Origin: Burkholderiales bacterium
Lineage (GTDB): Bacteria > Pseudomonadota > Gammaproteobacteria > Burkholderiales > SG8-39
Reading direction: 5' to 3'
Assembly: GCA_014860445.1 (NCBI GenBank)
Contig: JACZJT010000054.1
Span: 1-64,000 of the forward strand
DNA: 64,000 bases
In this document: positions 17,443 to 28,200 of the stretch, one piece after another
Position numbering within the stretch: the stretch's first letter is position 1
Layout: each line of letters begins with the position of its first letter
Position numbers and translations under genes: made by a program
The notes under the pieces: generated by a model
Database searches by the model: none
Seen by the model: the letters and a program-made list of their open reading frames with translations, nothing else
What the model was told of the DNA's origin: nothing

Positions 17443-18283
17443 CGGTTCACCCGGCGGTGTGCCTATGGTCCCACCATGGGTACCGGATATTCCATTCCCC
17501 CCGGCACCGGCTGAAGAAGCGCCGCCAACCCCAGTCCCAGATCAAAATGAGACACCGGATCCCGGGCTTCCTCAGCATACAGCGCCTCAGCTTCCCATTC
17601 CTGTTGCACCATTGCGCCGATTTGCCGGAGCCAGCAGGAATCTTGGAGATTTCGCGCGCAGCGGAGACGCCGCTGCCATGCGCCGAGGTTTTGGGCAGTA
17701 CGTCAAAAATGGCTACGGGGGGAGTGCTACTGCGACTCGCCGCCTAGGCAGCACAGTACAGACCGCCAACGCTTTGTACTCGGCGTTATCCGGTGCAGCA
17801 AACAATCCGTTTGCCACGCCCGGACGCCCGCTTGACCCGGTTCTTATCGCTGGGCGTTCGGCTGACGAAATCATGGACGCAGTCGTCGAAGCCGTACGTC
17901 CGGTCGATGGCACGCAGGACGCAGAAGCGAGTCGAGCAGCGATCAAAGACGCGCTTGCTGATGTGCTGGAACGGTTTCCCGATGCCGATTTGCTAGATCT
18001 CCAGGAGGAGCAGCGCGAGTTGGCGATTGAACGTTATGTGGCGGGGGATGTATTCCGCCGCTTCGATCTCGAGCTCGGCAGAAAGATATATGAGAAGGCG
18101 CCGGATGCTACGACCGCGTTGAGTCGGCTCAAGGAAGTCCGGGAATATGTCCGGGAAACGGTCGCTGCATCGTTTCGACAGCTCCGCGATTCGGGGCATC
18201 AGCTTGCCGCAGGGCGAGTCATGCAAATCGTGCAAAGCGCACTCCGGGACGCACATCAGGTATTCGAGGGCTACGCGGAATGA
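17420..18283 (+). CDS. qatB: QatB, Qat anti-phage system protein
   Basis: 287 aa from the ATG at 17420, whose product begins MGTSQSS and continues to PMVPPWV, the recognisable start of QatB. A Pro-rich N-terminus (about 15-70) precedes a Gly/Ala-rich and then helical C-terminal part. No enzymatic motif is visible. Starts inside the end of qatA and its stop overlaps the qatC start (ATGA). Assignment rests mainly on the intact qatA-C-D context. Confidence 0.88.
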   Translation: MGTSQSSNGSPGGVPMVPPWVPDIPFPPAPAEEAPPTPVPDQNETPDPGLPQHTAPQLPIPVAPLRRFAGASRNLGDFARSGDAAAMRRGFGQYVKNGYGGSATATRRLGSTVQTANALYSALSGAANNPFATPGRPLDPVLIAGRSADEIMDAVVEAVRPVDGTQDAEASRAAIKDALADVLERFPDADLLDLQEEQRELAIERYVAGDVFRRFDLELGRKIYEKAPDATTALSRLKEVREYVRETVAASFRQLRDSGHQLAAGRVMQIVQSALRDAHQVFEGYAE

Positions 18284-19557
18284 AAATTACCTGTGCGCTT
18301 TCCGACTTCGACTTTGACGGCGTGCCGAGTGACCTCGATGTTGTTTTGTATGGGGACACAGGTATTCCTACGCGGGGTACTGTAGGAGCTGCGCTAAAGC
18401 GAGACATCATCCGCGAGAAAGTGGTCCCCGCTGCGCGTTCGTGGGATTTTCTGTCATTGGCGTTGGCGGTGGTGTGTGCGGACCTCGCAGGCCATCGTGG
18501 CCGCAGCCCCGATGGCTGGACAAGGGAATTCGATATTACCGTATCGGTTATCGATGCAGGGTTCTGGAACGCGCATGTCGAACTGGTGCAGCAACTGCTT
18601 GCATTTCTCACCACCGATCGATGGACGGTGCGTTTCACCGAGGGAGGAATCCTTCCTCAACCGCATCGGAAGGCAGCGCATCCAAGCGAAGACTGTGTGG
18701 TGCTGTTGTCGGGTGGCCTAGACAGCTATGTGGGTGCGATCGATATAGTCTCCGACGGAAAAAGGCCGTTGGCGGTCAGCCAGATGGTGCGCGGTGATGG
18801 CGAGAAGCAATGTGCTTTTGCGGCCGAGATCGGTGGCGGATTGCGGCACTTTCAGGCCAATCACAACGCGGGCGTACCGGATCCAGAAAGCCCGCCCTCG
18901 CAGCGAGCGCGATCCATCATATTTTTTGCGTATGGAGTGCTCATGGCCACCACGCTTGCGCGTTATCATGCCGGCGAGGAGGTGACGCTGTACGTGTGTG
19001 AGAATGGATTCATTGCAGTCAATCCTCCATTGACCGGTGCGCGGCTTGGCAGTCTCAGTACTCGCACAACGCATCCGGTCGTGCTGTCATTGCTGCAGCA
19101 ACTTCTGAATTTAGCAGGACTGAGAGCTCGGGTTGTCAATCCTTATCGCTTCAAGACAAAAGGCGAGATGCTGCGTGAATGCAAAGACCAAGCTCTCCTG
19201 GAAGCACATGCATATCAGACGACGAGTTGTGGCCGTTTTAAGCACTTCGGTTACAAGCATTGCGGGCGATGCGTTCCATGCCTCGTTCGCCGTGCGGCCT
19301 TTCATGCGTGGAAGGGATCTGATCCGACTCACTACAAATACGACAATCTTGCCCCCAACGATAAAGAACATGCTGGATTCGACGATGTGCGCTCAGCTCT
19401 GATCGCGATCGCGGAACGTAGGGAGGTTGGAACGAAACGGTGGTTAGGAGCGACCCTTAGTTCCGCGCTGGTGTCGGACAAGGAGGACTTGATACGGACG
19501 GTCGAACGAGGATTGGATGAAATTCAGACGCTATTGATCAATCTCGGTGTTAGATGA
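18280..19557 (+). CDS. qatC: QatC, QueC-like protein of the Qat system
   Basis: 425 aa. The PP-loop VVLLSGGLDSYVGA (about 141-154) is the ATP-pyrophosphatase motif of QueC enzymes, which make 7-cyano-7-deazaguanine. A Cys cluster SCGRFKHFGYKHCGRCVPC (about 316-334) matches the zinc site. QatC probably catalyses a QueC-like reaction or protein/nucleobase modification in defence. Overlaps qatB and qatD by 4 nt each. Confidence 0.92.
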   Translation: MKITCALSDFDFDGVPSDLDVVLYGDTGIPTRGTVGAALKRDIIREKVVPAARSWDFLSLALAVVCADLAGHRGRSPDGWTREFDITVSVIDAGFWNAHVELVQQLLAFLTTDRWTVRFTEGGILPQPHRKAAHPSEDCVVLLSGGLDSYVGAIDIVSDGKRPLAVSQMVRGDGEKQCAFAAEIGGGLRHFQANHNAGVPDPESPPSQRARSIIFFAYGVLMATTLARYHAGEEVTLYVCENGFIAVNPPLTGARLGSLSTRTTHPVVLSLLQQLLNLAGLRARVVNPYRFKTKGEMLRECKDQALLEAHAYQTTSCGRFKHFGYKHCGRCVPCLVRRAAFHAWKGSDPTHYKYDNLAPNDKEHAGFDDVRSALIAIAERREVGTKRWLGATLSSALVSDKEDLIRTVERGLDEIQTLLINLGVR

Positions 19558-20360
19558 TTGACTTTCACTCCCATCTCGATCTGTATTCGGATCCCCATGC
19601 GGTAGCAGAGGAGTGCAACGCCCGAGGGATTTACGTCTTGTCCGTTACTACTACACCCAGCGCTTGGATACAAACCTCCGCGTTGGCGCCTCAAGGCTCA
19701 CGCGTCCGGACAGCGCTTGGGCTTCACCCGCAACTTGCACATCAACGCAAGAGCGAGCTAAACCTTTTCGACAGTCATCTGCCCGGTGCGATGTACGTTG
19801 GAGAGATCGGTCTCGATGGTGCTCCCGACTTCAAGCCTTACTGGAACGATCAAATGATGGTTTTTGATCACGTTCTTCGCGCTTGTAGTCAGGCTGGTGG
19901 TCGCATCATGACGATACATAGTCGGCGAGCGAGCTCAGCGGTTCTTGACCGATTGGAGGCATTTCCGAACGCAGGCACCCCAATTCTGCATTGGTTCTCT
20001 GGAAGCAAACGGGATCTTGATAAGGCAATCGCACTGGGCTGCTGGTTTAGCGTCGGTCCTGCCATGCTTGCCGCGGAGAAATCCAGAACGCTCGTTCGTC
20101 ATATGCCACGCGATCGTATACTTACGGAAACGGACGGACCGTTCGCACAAATTGAAGGTCGTAGTGCGATGCCGTGGGATGCACAGAAAGCCACGATTGA
20201 GCTCGCCACCCTCTGGGAAATGTCGGAGTTCGACATTGAACAACTCTTGAACAATAACCTTCGCCGCTTGGTTGGCAATATCTACAGTGGAGGGCGGTTG
20301 GGGGACGCGGACTACCGCCAACTATCTGAGGTTATCGGAAAGCGAACCGAATCGCGTTAA
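19554..20360 (+). CDS. qatD: QatD, TatD-like metal-dependent DNase of the Qat system
   Basis: 268 aa. TatD signature residues are present: HSH (H5, H7) at the N-terminus, VGEIGLDG, LHWFSGS and TETDGPF. TatD enzymes are metal-dependent exonucleases or hydrolases. It closes the qat operon with a 4-nt overlap and converges on the abiE pair. All four Qat genes look intact. Confidence 0.92.
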   Translation: MIDFHSHLDLYSDPHAVAEECNARGIYVLSVTTTPSAWIQTSALAPQGSRVRTALGLHPQLAHQRKSELNLFDSHLPGAMYVGEIGLDGAPDFKPYWNDQMMVFDHVLRACSQAGGRIMTIHSRRASSAVLDRLEAFPNAGTPILHWFSGSKRDLDKAIALGCWFSVGPAMLAAEKSRTLVRHMPRDRILTETDGPFAQIEGRSAMPWDAQKATIELATLWEMSEFDIEQLLNNNLRRLVGNIYSGGRLGDADYRQLSEVIGKRTESR

Positions 20361-20433
20361 TTTGATTGATCTCCGAGGGAAGAATCTTGACCTCATAACG
20401 CCAACACGCAACGTATTCCATATCGATGAAGTA

Positions 20434-21459
20434 CTATTTTTGCGGGTGAATTGCGTTGGCTTTCGCCTGAATTGCCCGGCATCGATCCAGCAATGCCTCG
20501 AAAGGTTCGGCGTCATCGAAGAACAAACCGTCATCGACCATGTGTTGATAGTCGACAGCTAATTTTGCTAGCGCGTCGTCGTCACTAGGTACGAGTTGGA
20601 GCCCACCCGCGACGGCAGCATGATAATCGATGACAACGCCATGCAGGTTCTTTTCGGCAAAGAACATACTCTTGTGATCAGCAACTGCGTGGGCAAGTAC
20701 TTTGTCCGCGATCGCCGCCTCTGCGAAGCCGGCAGCATCAAGGCGAGTCAAATCATGCCAGTGACGAGCGAAACGGTCACCGCCACGGAATGCACCTTGA
20801 GCACAAAATACGTGAATCGCGGTGGCTTTCTCCCAAAATGTCCGCTCGGCGCGCATGACCTGCGGTGTTGCAGTGGGAAACTCCACAGCCTCAAGGAATG
20901 CAGCCGCATCACATCGGATGACGCGTGACTCGCTGGGCTCGCCGGTGGAGCGGGCGCCGAATTCCAACATGACGGCGGGCGAAACATAGCCAGTACCAGT
21001 AACCAGCGGTGCGTAGTCGATAAACACTTTGTCGCCTTCGGCACGCGCTGTTGCCGGTAAACCATTGAGATCGAGGGCTTGCTTGATCTGCGGCACGATC
21101 TCAGTGGAAACCCAGTCCGACAGCCGTGTACGAATCTCCTTGCTCCACCTCTTTTCCTGGCTCTTGGTGGCCGGCAGAGGTGCATCGGAATCGCCAACCA
21201 GATCGCCCGCGATGGCACGAATGTCGTAGGTCAGATCCACATCCTCGGAAAAGCGCCGGATGACTCCGTAGGCTTTCGACAAGGATGTGCCGCCCTTGAA
21301 TACGAGATAGTCCGCATAGGGGCCGGTAAAGAGCTGGTGCAAAGACCAAACGACCCATATGTCCTTTTCCAGTAGGTGAGGCGGCAAGCCGGATATATCG
21401 GCGACTGCGTTGAGCGCATCCAGACGTTCTGCGGTGGAGAGCTGGAAGAACTCAGCCAT
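20434..21459 (-). CDS. abiEii: AbiEii nucleotidyltransferase toxin
   Basis: 341 aa. The nucleotidyltransferase core is clear: KGGTSLSK (55-62) and SEDVDL (71-76), giving metal-binding D73 and D75. AbiEii toxins transfer nucleotides to tRNA-type targets and arrest growth during phage infection. It starts in the last codons of abiEi (8 nt overlap), the standard type IV toxin-antitoxin arrangement. No truncation seen. Confidence 0.92.
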   Translation of the reverse strand: MAEFFQLSTAERLDALNAVADISGLPPHLLEKDIWVVWSLHQLFTGPYADYLVFKGGTSLSKAYGVIRRFSEDVDLTYDIRAIAGDLVGDSDAPLPATKSQEKRWSKEIRTRLSDWVSTEIVPQIKQALDLNGLPATARAEGDKVFIDYAPLVTGTGYVSPAVMLEFGARSTGEPSESRVIRCDAAAFLEAVEFPTATPQVMRAERTFWEKATAIHVFCAQGAFRGGDRFARHWHDLTRLDAAGFAEAAIADKVLAHAVADHKSMFFAEKNLHGVVIDYHAAVAGGLQLVPSDDDALAKLAVDYQHMVDDGLFFDDAEPFEALLDRCRAIQAKANAIHPQK

Positions 21460-22048
21460 GGGTTACCAGAGCGCTAACCTCTTGGGCCATCCATGTCGGT
21501 AACCGTGCGCGCGCCGCCGCGACTTCTTCTAGCTCGGACGGCGGTAGCTTGCTGCGCAACGTCCCGATTGCCTCTCCGGCTTTTTCCGGACCCAACCATG
21601 CCAGTGCCCGCACTACATCGCCGGCGACGCGGCCGGGGAGGATCAATTGCCAGATCGGTGCGTGCCGGAACTCGACCGTCTGTGCTCCCAGCTTCAGGCG
21701 ACGGCTCCGCCCGGAAGTCAAATAGACTGCCCGCATGGGTACCTGCGTGGTGAGGCCGAGCGCATTCGCGGCTGCAGCGCCGTGAGACACGATCGTTTCG
21801 CCGCGCTGGGTTGCCAGGCCTTCGACCATCTTTACCGTTGAAGGCGCACGGGTGCCATAGCGACTCTCTACAGGCCGGACATACATGCCACGACTCGCTC
21901 GAAGCAGCGTGCCACGCCGAACAAGGCGGGAGAGCACTTGATCCACCGCTGCCCGGCTGCCCAAGTGCAACAGCTCTTTGCTGACCAAAGGAGTGCCCTC
22001 CGGTAACCCGGCGGCGTGCTCTAGGACTTGTCTGGCAAGGGTCTGCAT
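21452..22048 (-). CDS. abiEi: AbiEi antitoxin/transcriptional repressor
   Basis: 198 aa from the ATG at 22048. A winged-helix N-terminus (LGSRAAVDQVLSRLVRRGTLLRAS) and the GETIVSHGAAAANALGL segment are typical of AbiEi/DUF6088 antitoxins, which repress their own promoter and counter AbiEii. A dead near copy of its 5' half lies at 37062-37379. Confidence 0.9.
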   Translation of the reverse strand: MQTLARQVLEHAAGLPEGTPLVSKELLHLGSRAAVDQVLSRLVRRGTLLRASRGMYVRPVESRYGTRAPSTVKMVEGLATQRGETIVSHGAAAANALGLTTQVPMRAVYLTSGRSRRLKLGAQTVEFRHAPIWQLILPGRVAGDVVRALAWLGPEKAGEAIGTLRSKLPPSELEEVAAARARLPTWMAQEVSALVTHG

Positions 22049-22070
22049 GGCGAATTTCCTGATTGGTAGA

Positions 22071-22100
22071 ATTATACGCGTATTTCTGACACTTTTGCAA
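22071..22100 (-). promoter_or_regulatory. abiE promoter
   Basis: On the minus strand, -35 TTGCAA (22095-22100), an 18-bp spacer and a perfect -10 TATAAT (22071-22076), 22 nt before the abiEi ATG. The sequence around it (TTTCTGACACTTTT in + orientation) recurs upstream of the dead abiEi copy near 37411-37425. Confidence 0.7.
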
Positions 22101-22154
22101 CTTCCCCCCAGAGCCCGAGATTGCTGAGGCAGCAAAATGTATGGTTGCAAATAC

Positions 22155-22189
22155 ATTACGACTTATCGTAATATACGGTTATTCGTAAT
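22155..22189. promoter_or_regulatory. ATTACG/CGTAAT repeats before the WYL-Wadjet operon
   Basis: ATTACG (22155-22160), CGTAAT (22167-22172) and CGTAAT (22184-22189) lie just before the WYL gene start at 22192. The first two form an inverted repeat with a 6-bp gap, the last two a direct repeat 17 bp apart. This AT-rich cluster is a natural operator for the WYL regulator. Confidence 0.5.
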
Positions 22190-22191
22190 AT

Positions 22192-23070
22192 ATGGTTCTT
22201 CATATGATAGGTCGGGGTGACATACAGCAGCAACGACTGACGCTACTGGCGTCAATCCTCCTTTGGGAGGGGCGGCTGAACAATGCGCGCCTCCGGGAGC
22301 TCTTTGACCTCAGCAGTGTTCGCGCCAGCGAGTGGATCCGCGAATTTCGTGAAAAACACCCGGACTGGACAGAATGGAACAGCAAGACGCGGAGCTATCA
22401 CGCGTCTTTGGAAGCCTATCGCGCAGTGCCGAACGCGGATCTTCGCAAGCAAAGCGACGCGATTTCGCTTTCACAGTACCTCGCGCTGGTTGGCGTACCT
22501 CACGCGATCACCGAATCGTCTCCTAGCCGCACCATCTGGGCAGCTTTCCCCGAGCTTTCCGTTCCCTCTCCAAGAATCTTTGCGCTCATGTCCGAGGCGA
22601 TCCGTGCTCGTCGCGCGCTTCAGATTACCTATCGCTCAATGCGGGAGCCGACCCCTCACCAGAGAGTTATCTCTCCTCATAGTTTGATCAGGGCAGGGCG
22701 CCGCTGGCATGCACGCGCCTTCTGCTCGACCAATCAGGACTTTCGAGACTATGCGCTTGGCCGAATTGAAAGCGCCATCCTTCTGGACACGCCATCGGAA
22801 CGTGTTGACGAGGACGATGCAGCGTGGATGGCAAAGGTGCGTGTGCGCCTCGTCGCTCATCCTGATCTGACGCCGGACCAGGAATCTCTGATTCGTTTCG
22901 AGTACTTCAATAACACCGCAGCCCGGGTTGATACCTGCCGGGGGGCTTTGATCGGCTACTTCATCCAGGATGTAAGGGCAGCCATCGATACAAAATCCCA
23001 GCAGCCGCCCGATTACCAGCTAGCCGTGGCCAACATTGAGGAGGTTCGACCATGGCTCTTTCCGGGTTGA
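22192..23070 (+). CDS. WYL-domain transcriptional regulator (BrxR/CapW-like)
   Basis: 292 aa. A winged helix (about 10-80, NARLRELFDLSSVRASEWIREF), a WYL domain (about 130-205, ALQITYRSMREP... YALGRIESA) and a C-terminal domain. WYL regulators of this layout repress defence operons and may sense nucleic acids or nucleotides. It directly precedes jetA with a 19-nt overlap, so it is translationally coupled to Wadjet. Start could be the ATG at 22192 or 22204. Confidence 0.85.
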   Translation: MVLHMIGRGDIQQQRLTLLASILLWEGRLNNARLRELFDLSSVRASEWIREFREKHPDWTEWNSKTRSYHASLEAYRAVPNADLRKQSDAISLSQYLALVGVPHAITESSPSRTIWAAFPELSVPSPRIFALMSEAIRARRALQITYRSMREPTPHQRVISPHSLIRAGRRWHARAFCSTNQDFRDYALGRIESAILLDTPSERVDEDDAAWMAKVRVRLVAHPDLTPDQESLIRFEYFNNTAARVDTCRGALIGYFIQDVRAAIDTKSQQPPDYQLAVANIEEVRPWLFPG

Positions 23071-24545
23071 TGCACGCGGGAGTTGATACGCCTGGCATCG
23101 CGTCCGGGGAAGCGCTCTTCGAGCGATTGCCGGAGCGCCTGTTCGCGCCGCTAGCGTCGCCGAACCGCCATCGCTACTGGAAGTTGTTGTGCCAGTTGTA
23201 CGAGCGGCGCTTCGGTCCGGACGCGCCGCTTCCGCCGAGCTTCGGGTTTCCGACGCGCGAGATCACGCGCGATATCGAAGAAGAACTCCAGGCGCAGGAC
23301 GAATGGGAGCTCGAAAGCGGAGAGCGCCTGGAAACGCCGGTCGGTATTCGCGCCATCGAGATTTTCAACCGGCTGCGCGACAGCGGTTGGATGAGAGTGG
23401 ACCGCCATGGCGTGCGCGATATGGTCAGCATGGCGCCCGCCGTCGCGCAGTTCATGAGCCGCCTGGTGGAGTTTGCGGAGACCGGACCGGTCTTCGTCGC
23501 CGGAAAGGTGCGCTCGATCGAGGCAAACCTGCAACTCATCGTGAAACAGAATGCCGATGGCGACACCCTGCAGGAGGCCGCGTCCCAGACGCGCAACCTC
23601 TTGGAACACGTACGCAATACCGGCACCAACATTCGCGACCTGATGGCCTCCTTCAGCGTTGAGATGACCACCGCCCATTACGTGCAGCGATTCTTCAGTG
23701 ACTATATCGAGCGCGTGTTCATCGGTGACTACCGTGAGCTGCGCAGCGCGCGCGAGCATCCCCTGTCGCGCAAACAGCAGATTCTCGACACCATCGAGTC
23801 CATTCATGTCGATCCAACGCATCGCGAACGGCTGATCCGTTGGTATGGAGAGAAGCGTGCCGGTGGCGACATGCGACGCGCCGAATTGATGTTCGAACGG
23901 GACATGGAGCGCTTGCGGGAAATTCGGCGCATCCATGAGTATCTGGATCGGCTGGACGAGGAAATTCGCCGTGCCAACAAACGTGCGCTGGCATTTCTCG
24001 ACTATCGCTTGAAGTCGTTGCGGCCGATCGACCGCCTCGTGGAGCATGCAATCGCGGCCGTGTCGAACACTCGCGGCACGTGCGATGAGGCACCGTTCGC
24101 TCCGGGCGAACTCATTGGATCATCGCGTCTTGCGCTGCCGCGGAGGGAGTTCGTGCGCCCGCCGTCTACCGGCCTCCGCAGCCAGATTATCTCGGCTGAG
24201 GAGGAGGCACGCTCGCGTCTTATGCTGCGGGCTCGGGATGCCCGCTCCGTGACGCCCCCGCAGCTCGCCGAATTCGTCCGCAACGCTCTGGAAGGCCGAT
24301 CGGATATCCAGAGCAACGATCTCGACATCGAAACCATCGCGGATGTACGGGTACTCCAGATTCTTTCTGCCCTTTCCATGGCCTTGGGCAGCGATAGCCG
24401 GTCGCTTCGGCTCCAGGCCATGAACATGGCGCGTGGTTTCTTGGTAACGCAGGACGGCGAGCGGGAAATCCCGGGGGCCTGGCTTTCGCACATCCCCTTT
24501 AGGGTGGCGTTGCGTCAGCGACTGGGCGAGAGGGCATCACGATGA
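23052..24545 (+). CDS. jetA: JetA, Wadjet kleisin-like subunit
   Basis: 497 aa. RLFAPLASPNRHRYWKLLCQ opens the JetA family region, followed by helical, coiled-coil-rich sequence (about 270-330). JetA is the MukF/MksF-like kleisin of Wadjet, which cleaves small circular DNA such as plasmids. The ATG at 23052 has GAGGAGG 8 nt upstream. Overlaps jetB by 4 nt. Wadjet subtype not assigned. Confidence 0.9.
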   Translation: MALSGLMHAGVDTPGIASGEALFERLPERLFAPLASPNRHRYWKLLCQLYERRFGPDAPLPPSFGFPTREITRDIEEELQAQDEWELESGERLETPVGIRAIEIFNRLRDSGWMRVDRHGVRDMVSMAPAVAQFMSRLVEFAETGPVFVAGKVRSIEANLQLIVKQNADGDTLQEAASQTRNLLEHVRNTGTNIRDLMASFSVEMTTAHYVQRFFSDYIERVFIGDYRELRSAREHPLSRKQQILDTIESIHVDPTHRERLIRWYGEKRAGGDMRRAELMFERDMERLREIRRIHEYLDRLDEEIRRANKRALAFLDYRLKSLRPIDRLVEHAIAAVSNTRGTCDEAPFAPGELIGSSRLALPRREFVRPPSTGLRSQIISAEEEARSRLMLRARDARSVTPPQLAEFVRNALEGRSDIQSNDLDIETIADVRVLQILSALSMALGSDSRSLRLQAMNMARGFLVTQDGEREIPGAWLSHIPFRVALRQRLGERASR

Positions 24546-25210
24546 GCGATTACTGGGAATCCGTCGCGGACAAGACACAAAGGATCGCGACGCCGGAGCA
24601 GTTCGAGGCGGCGGCCTATCGCCTGGTGACCGAACAGGTGCTATATGCGGCGGACATCCGCAGCCGCGTCGCCTACGGCTTGATCGATCAGTTCGAGCGC
24701 GAATTCCGGACCGTTCTGATCCCGTTGGGCGTGCTGGTCAAGGTCAACCGGCAGTTGCGCTATGCCTATGCGCTGCCCACGCATGTAAAGGTGTCTGCGG
24801 CTAGCACCGAACATACGCTGCTCGCGTTGGTGTTGCGCAAGATCTATGACGAATCAGCGCAGGCAGGCCAGTTTAACGATGACGGCGAAGTGTTGTGCGA
24901 TCTCATCGAGCTCGAAGAAAAGTTCCGCTTGGCGACCCGGCGGGAGCTTCCGGCCGGCGGCAGGCTGGAAGATGCGATGCGCACGATGAAGCGCTGGGGG
25001 ATCGCGAAATCTTCCAAGGAGGAAGACGCCCCGGATCCCGATGCGGCCAATCAACCCTACGTCGTCGTCATCCGCCCGGCAATCGCGGATCTCCTCGGCG
25101 AAGCGCCATTGCAGCGACTGGCCATGTTCGGAGATCCGAAGACGCTGCCGCCACAGAATGAAGAGACCGAGGACGCGATCGGGGACGATGACGAGGGAGA
25201 CAAACCGTGA
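24542..25210 (+). CDS. jetB: JetB, Wadjet MukE-like subunit (DUF4194)
   Basis: 222 aa, the usual JetB size. Two winged-helix-like halves are suggested; TLLALVLRKIYDESAQAG is the recognisable DUF4194 core. JetB bridges JetA and the JetC ATPase. It overlaps both neighbours by 4 nt (ATGA upstream, GTGA downstream). The C-terminus is acidic. Confidence 0.9.
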   Translation: MSDYWESVADKTQRIATPEQFEAAAYRLVTEQVLYAADIRSRVAYGLIDQFEREFRTVLIPLGVLVKVNRQLRYAYALPTHVKVSAASTEHTLLALVLRKIYDESAQAGQFNDDGEVLCDLIELEEKFRLATRRELPAGGRLEDAMRTMKRWGIAKSSKEEDAPDPDAANQPYVVVIRPAIADLLGEAPLQRLAMFGDPKTLPPQNEETEDAIGDDDEGDKP

Positions 25211-28200
25211 AGCAACTCGTCAGTATCAAGGTCGTACAGTTCTTCCTCTTCGAGAAGCTGGACCTTCAGATCGGGGACATTTGCGGTATTTTCGGTCCAA
25301 ACGGCAGTGGCAAGTCGTCGCTGCTCGACGCAGTCCAGATTGCCATGTTCGGTGCGAATACGCGCTTGGCATCGTTTAACGCACAGGCCGACGAGCATAT
25401 GTCCAATACCCGTTCCGTTCGCGGGTACTGCCTGGGTCAGTACGGCGAGTCCATCGAAGACCGTGTCAGGGACAGGGCGACAACCTACATTACGCTACTG
25501 TGGCGGGACACCGAGACGCGCGAACCAGTATCGATGGGCGTCTGCCTCTACGCAGGCATTGAAGGCGAGGGGCATGAGGTACTCGGGCGTTACCTGCTGC
25601 GCGGCGTCGAGCTTTCCATGGGCGATCACCTCGATTTGATTGATGGGCAGGAACGGCCCCGAGAGTGGGCGGCGTTCCGGCATCAGCTGCAGGAACGCTC
25701 CAAAGTCAGCGGCGAAGATCCACTATTCAGGGATTCCGACCGGTACATGCGCGCCGTTCTGGTTGCCTTGCGAGGATCCAGCGTTCCCCTGACTGACGCG
25801 TTCGCCCGGGCCTTCCGGTTTGCCCTGCGCATGCGTTTTGATCGGCCGGTGGATCAGATCGTACGCAATCAGGTCCTCGAGGCGCGGCCCACCAATATCA
25901 AGAAATTCAAAGAAGTGACGGAATCATTCAAGCGCCTGTCCGTGCTCGTCGCCGATGTCGAGCGCAAGATTTCGGAAGGGGAAAAAGTTGAGGAGAATTT
26001 CGTAAGGGCGGACCGGCAGGCGGCACGTGCGGTAACGTGGCGCGCGTTAGGGTGCTCTGTCGCAGAGGATCAAGCCGCAGCAAAACTCCAGGCAGCAGAG
26101 GCTGGCTTGCGCGACGCCGAAGCGGCGCTAAAGACAGCCTCGGAAAAAGTAATTGAAACAGAGAGGAAACAAAAGCACGCGCAGCAAGAGACTGCGCGGT
26201 TCAAGCATTTGCGCGAAGCACACGAAGCCCACGCGGAAGCGGGCACCTTGCAGTCGGAGATCGCAAAACAGCGGCTCGAAACGACGGCCAAGGGGAGGGA
26301 ATTCTCGGCAGGGATGAATCTTCTGCGGCAGCGTATGCAAGACGCAACGGCATCGGAATACGTCGCGGACGTGAAGGATGTGCTGTCCTCCAGCGAGAAG
26401 GCTTTAACCGCGGTGACACCCGCCACCAAGCGAGATGAGGCTGTTCGCCTATTGAGGCCGGCGCTTAAAGCCATCAGTTCCGCGCTGAACGAGCTGTTCC
26501 GCGTCCGCAGACAGATCGAGAACGACCTCGATCAGCTGGATAAGGACCTCCAGGATGCGAAAGAGAATCTGGAACGCAGCAAGAAAGGACGCGCACCACT
26601 CGAAGAACACGTGCAGCGCCTTATGAGAGCATTGAAGGACAAGGGTCTCAATCCGATTCCCGTGTGTGATCTGGTGCGCGTAACGGATCCAGAGTGGCAG
26701 CCGGTCATTGAGAGTTATCTCGCTGGTAACGTACAAGCGTTGCTCGTGCCGACGGGTGAGGAATCGGACGCTTTTAGCACCTACCGTCGATTGACGGGTA
26801 AGGATGCTGTCTACGGTGCCAAGATTGCACGCGAAAGTCGGTATCTTGCAGCCCGGTCGCCAGTCGCCGGAAGTGTGGCCGAACTGATCGAAGGCACGAA
26901 TCCAGCTGCTGTCAACTTCTTGCGCAGCAAGTTTGGCAATGCCAAGCGCGCCGATACCGACGAGGAGGCGCTTGACAGTCCGCATGCATTGACCAAGGAC
27001 GGCATGCTCGTGGCGGGTGGGGACATCGATCGCCTGAGACTTGGGGGCCAGCAGCGTATTGGCGGTGGTAGTGCCACTCAGCATGCTGAATTGGTGCGCC
27101 GGATTGCAGATCTGGACAAAGAGCTTGTTCGACTCGGTAAGCGTTCGGCCGCTGCAAAAGCAATTTTCGAGTCGCTTCAACTTTTCGGTGGCGAAGAAGC
27201 GACTATTAAAAGCATGATGGCTGTATACGACGCCCATTCGGCTGCCCAGCAGAACTTGGACAGCCTCACTTTGCGTTTGAGTAACACTGTAAGCGCGGAG
27301 TACGTACGTCTGGGCGAGGAGGAGAACAAATGGTCGCAGCAGTTTTCTTCAGAAACCAATTTACTGACGACACATGCGCAGGAGAAAGGCCGTGCAGAGC
27401 AGAATAAGACGACGTGCCTCACCCAGCGTGACTCCGCCGCCGAGGACGTGACGAGAGCCGCCGCCGTCACCAGAGAGGCGCAGGCCGTTTTCGGGTATGA
27501 CCCGGAGTTCGCAGCCAAGAGCGGCGACGCTCTGCGCTCGCAGCTCAACGGCCAACTGGAGGCAATGGCTAAGCACTGCACGGACCAGGAAAAGGCTCGA
27601 AGGGACGGCACGGTACAGGCCGCCAATGCAGGGAGCCGCACACTAGGTGAATTTATCGCAAATCATCGTGAACACGTGGAACAGGTGGCACTTGCCGATT
27701 GGCGTAATGCCTGGCAATGGTTGCGTGACCTGCTGCAGCGTCTACGGGATACCACGCTACGCGATTATCAGGAGCAAATGGAAGAGGCCTACCGCACCTC
27801 CCAGGCAACCTTCCGCAACGACGTGGCGCTCGCGTTACACGAGAATCTTAAGTGGCTCGAAGGGACGCAGGATCGGTTGAACGAGGTACTGCGTAACTGT
27901 CCGGTATTTAGCAATGGGGAACGCTACCAGTTCAAGCGAACGGTTCGCCGCGCACATGAGGGATTGCTGAACTATATCCGGCGGGTGGCGGATTCCGGTG
28001 TCGGCGACGAGGTGTTGGAGGGATCGGACCAGATGCCGGAACATTTTCGCCAACTGCTGGATGAGAAGGCTGCCCCTGGAGCCGGTGCTGTGAAGTCGCC
28101 CCTCGACGACTATCGCGAGTTCTTCGAGTTCGATATCGAGATCCAGCGGGAGGATCCCGTCTCGAAGCAGCGCAAGACCATAGGTCATCTGAGCAAGCGG

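Noticed and set aside
22048-22156. Longer abiEi starting at 22156
   Set aside because: It would run through the strong promoter at 22071-22100; the ATG at 22048 lies correctly downstream of it.
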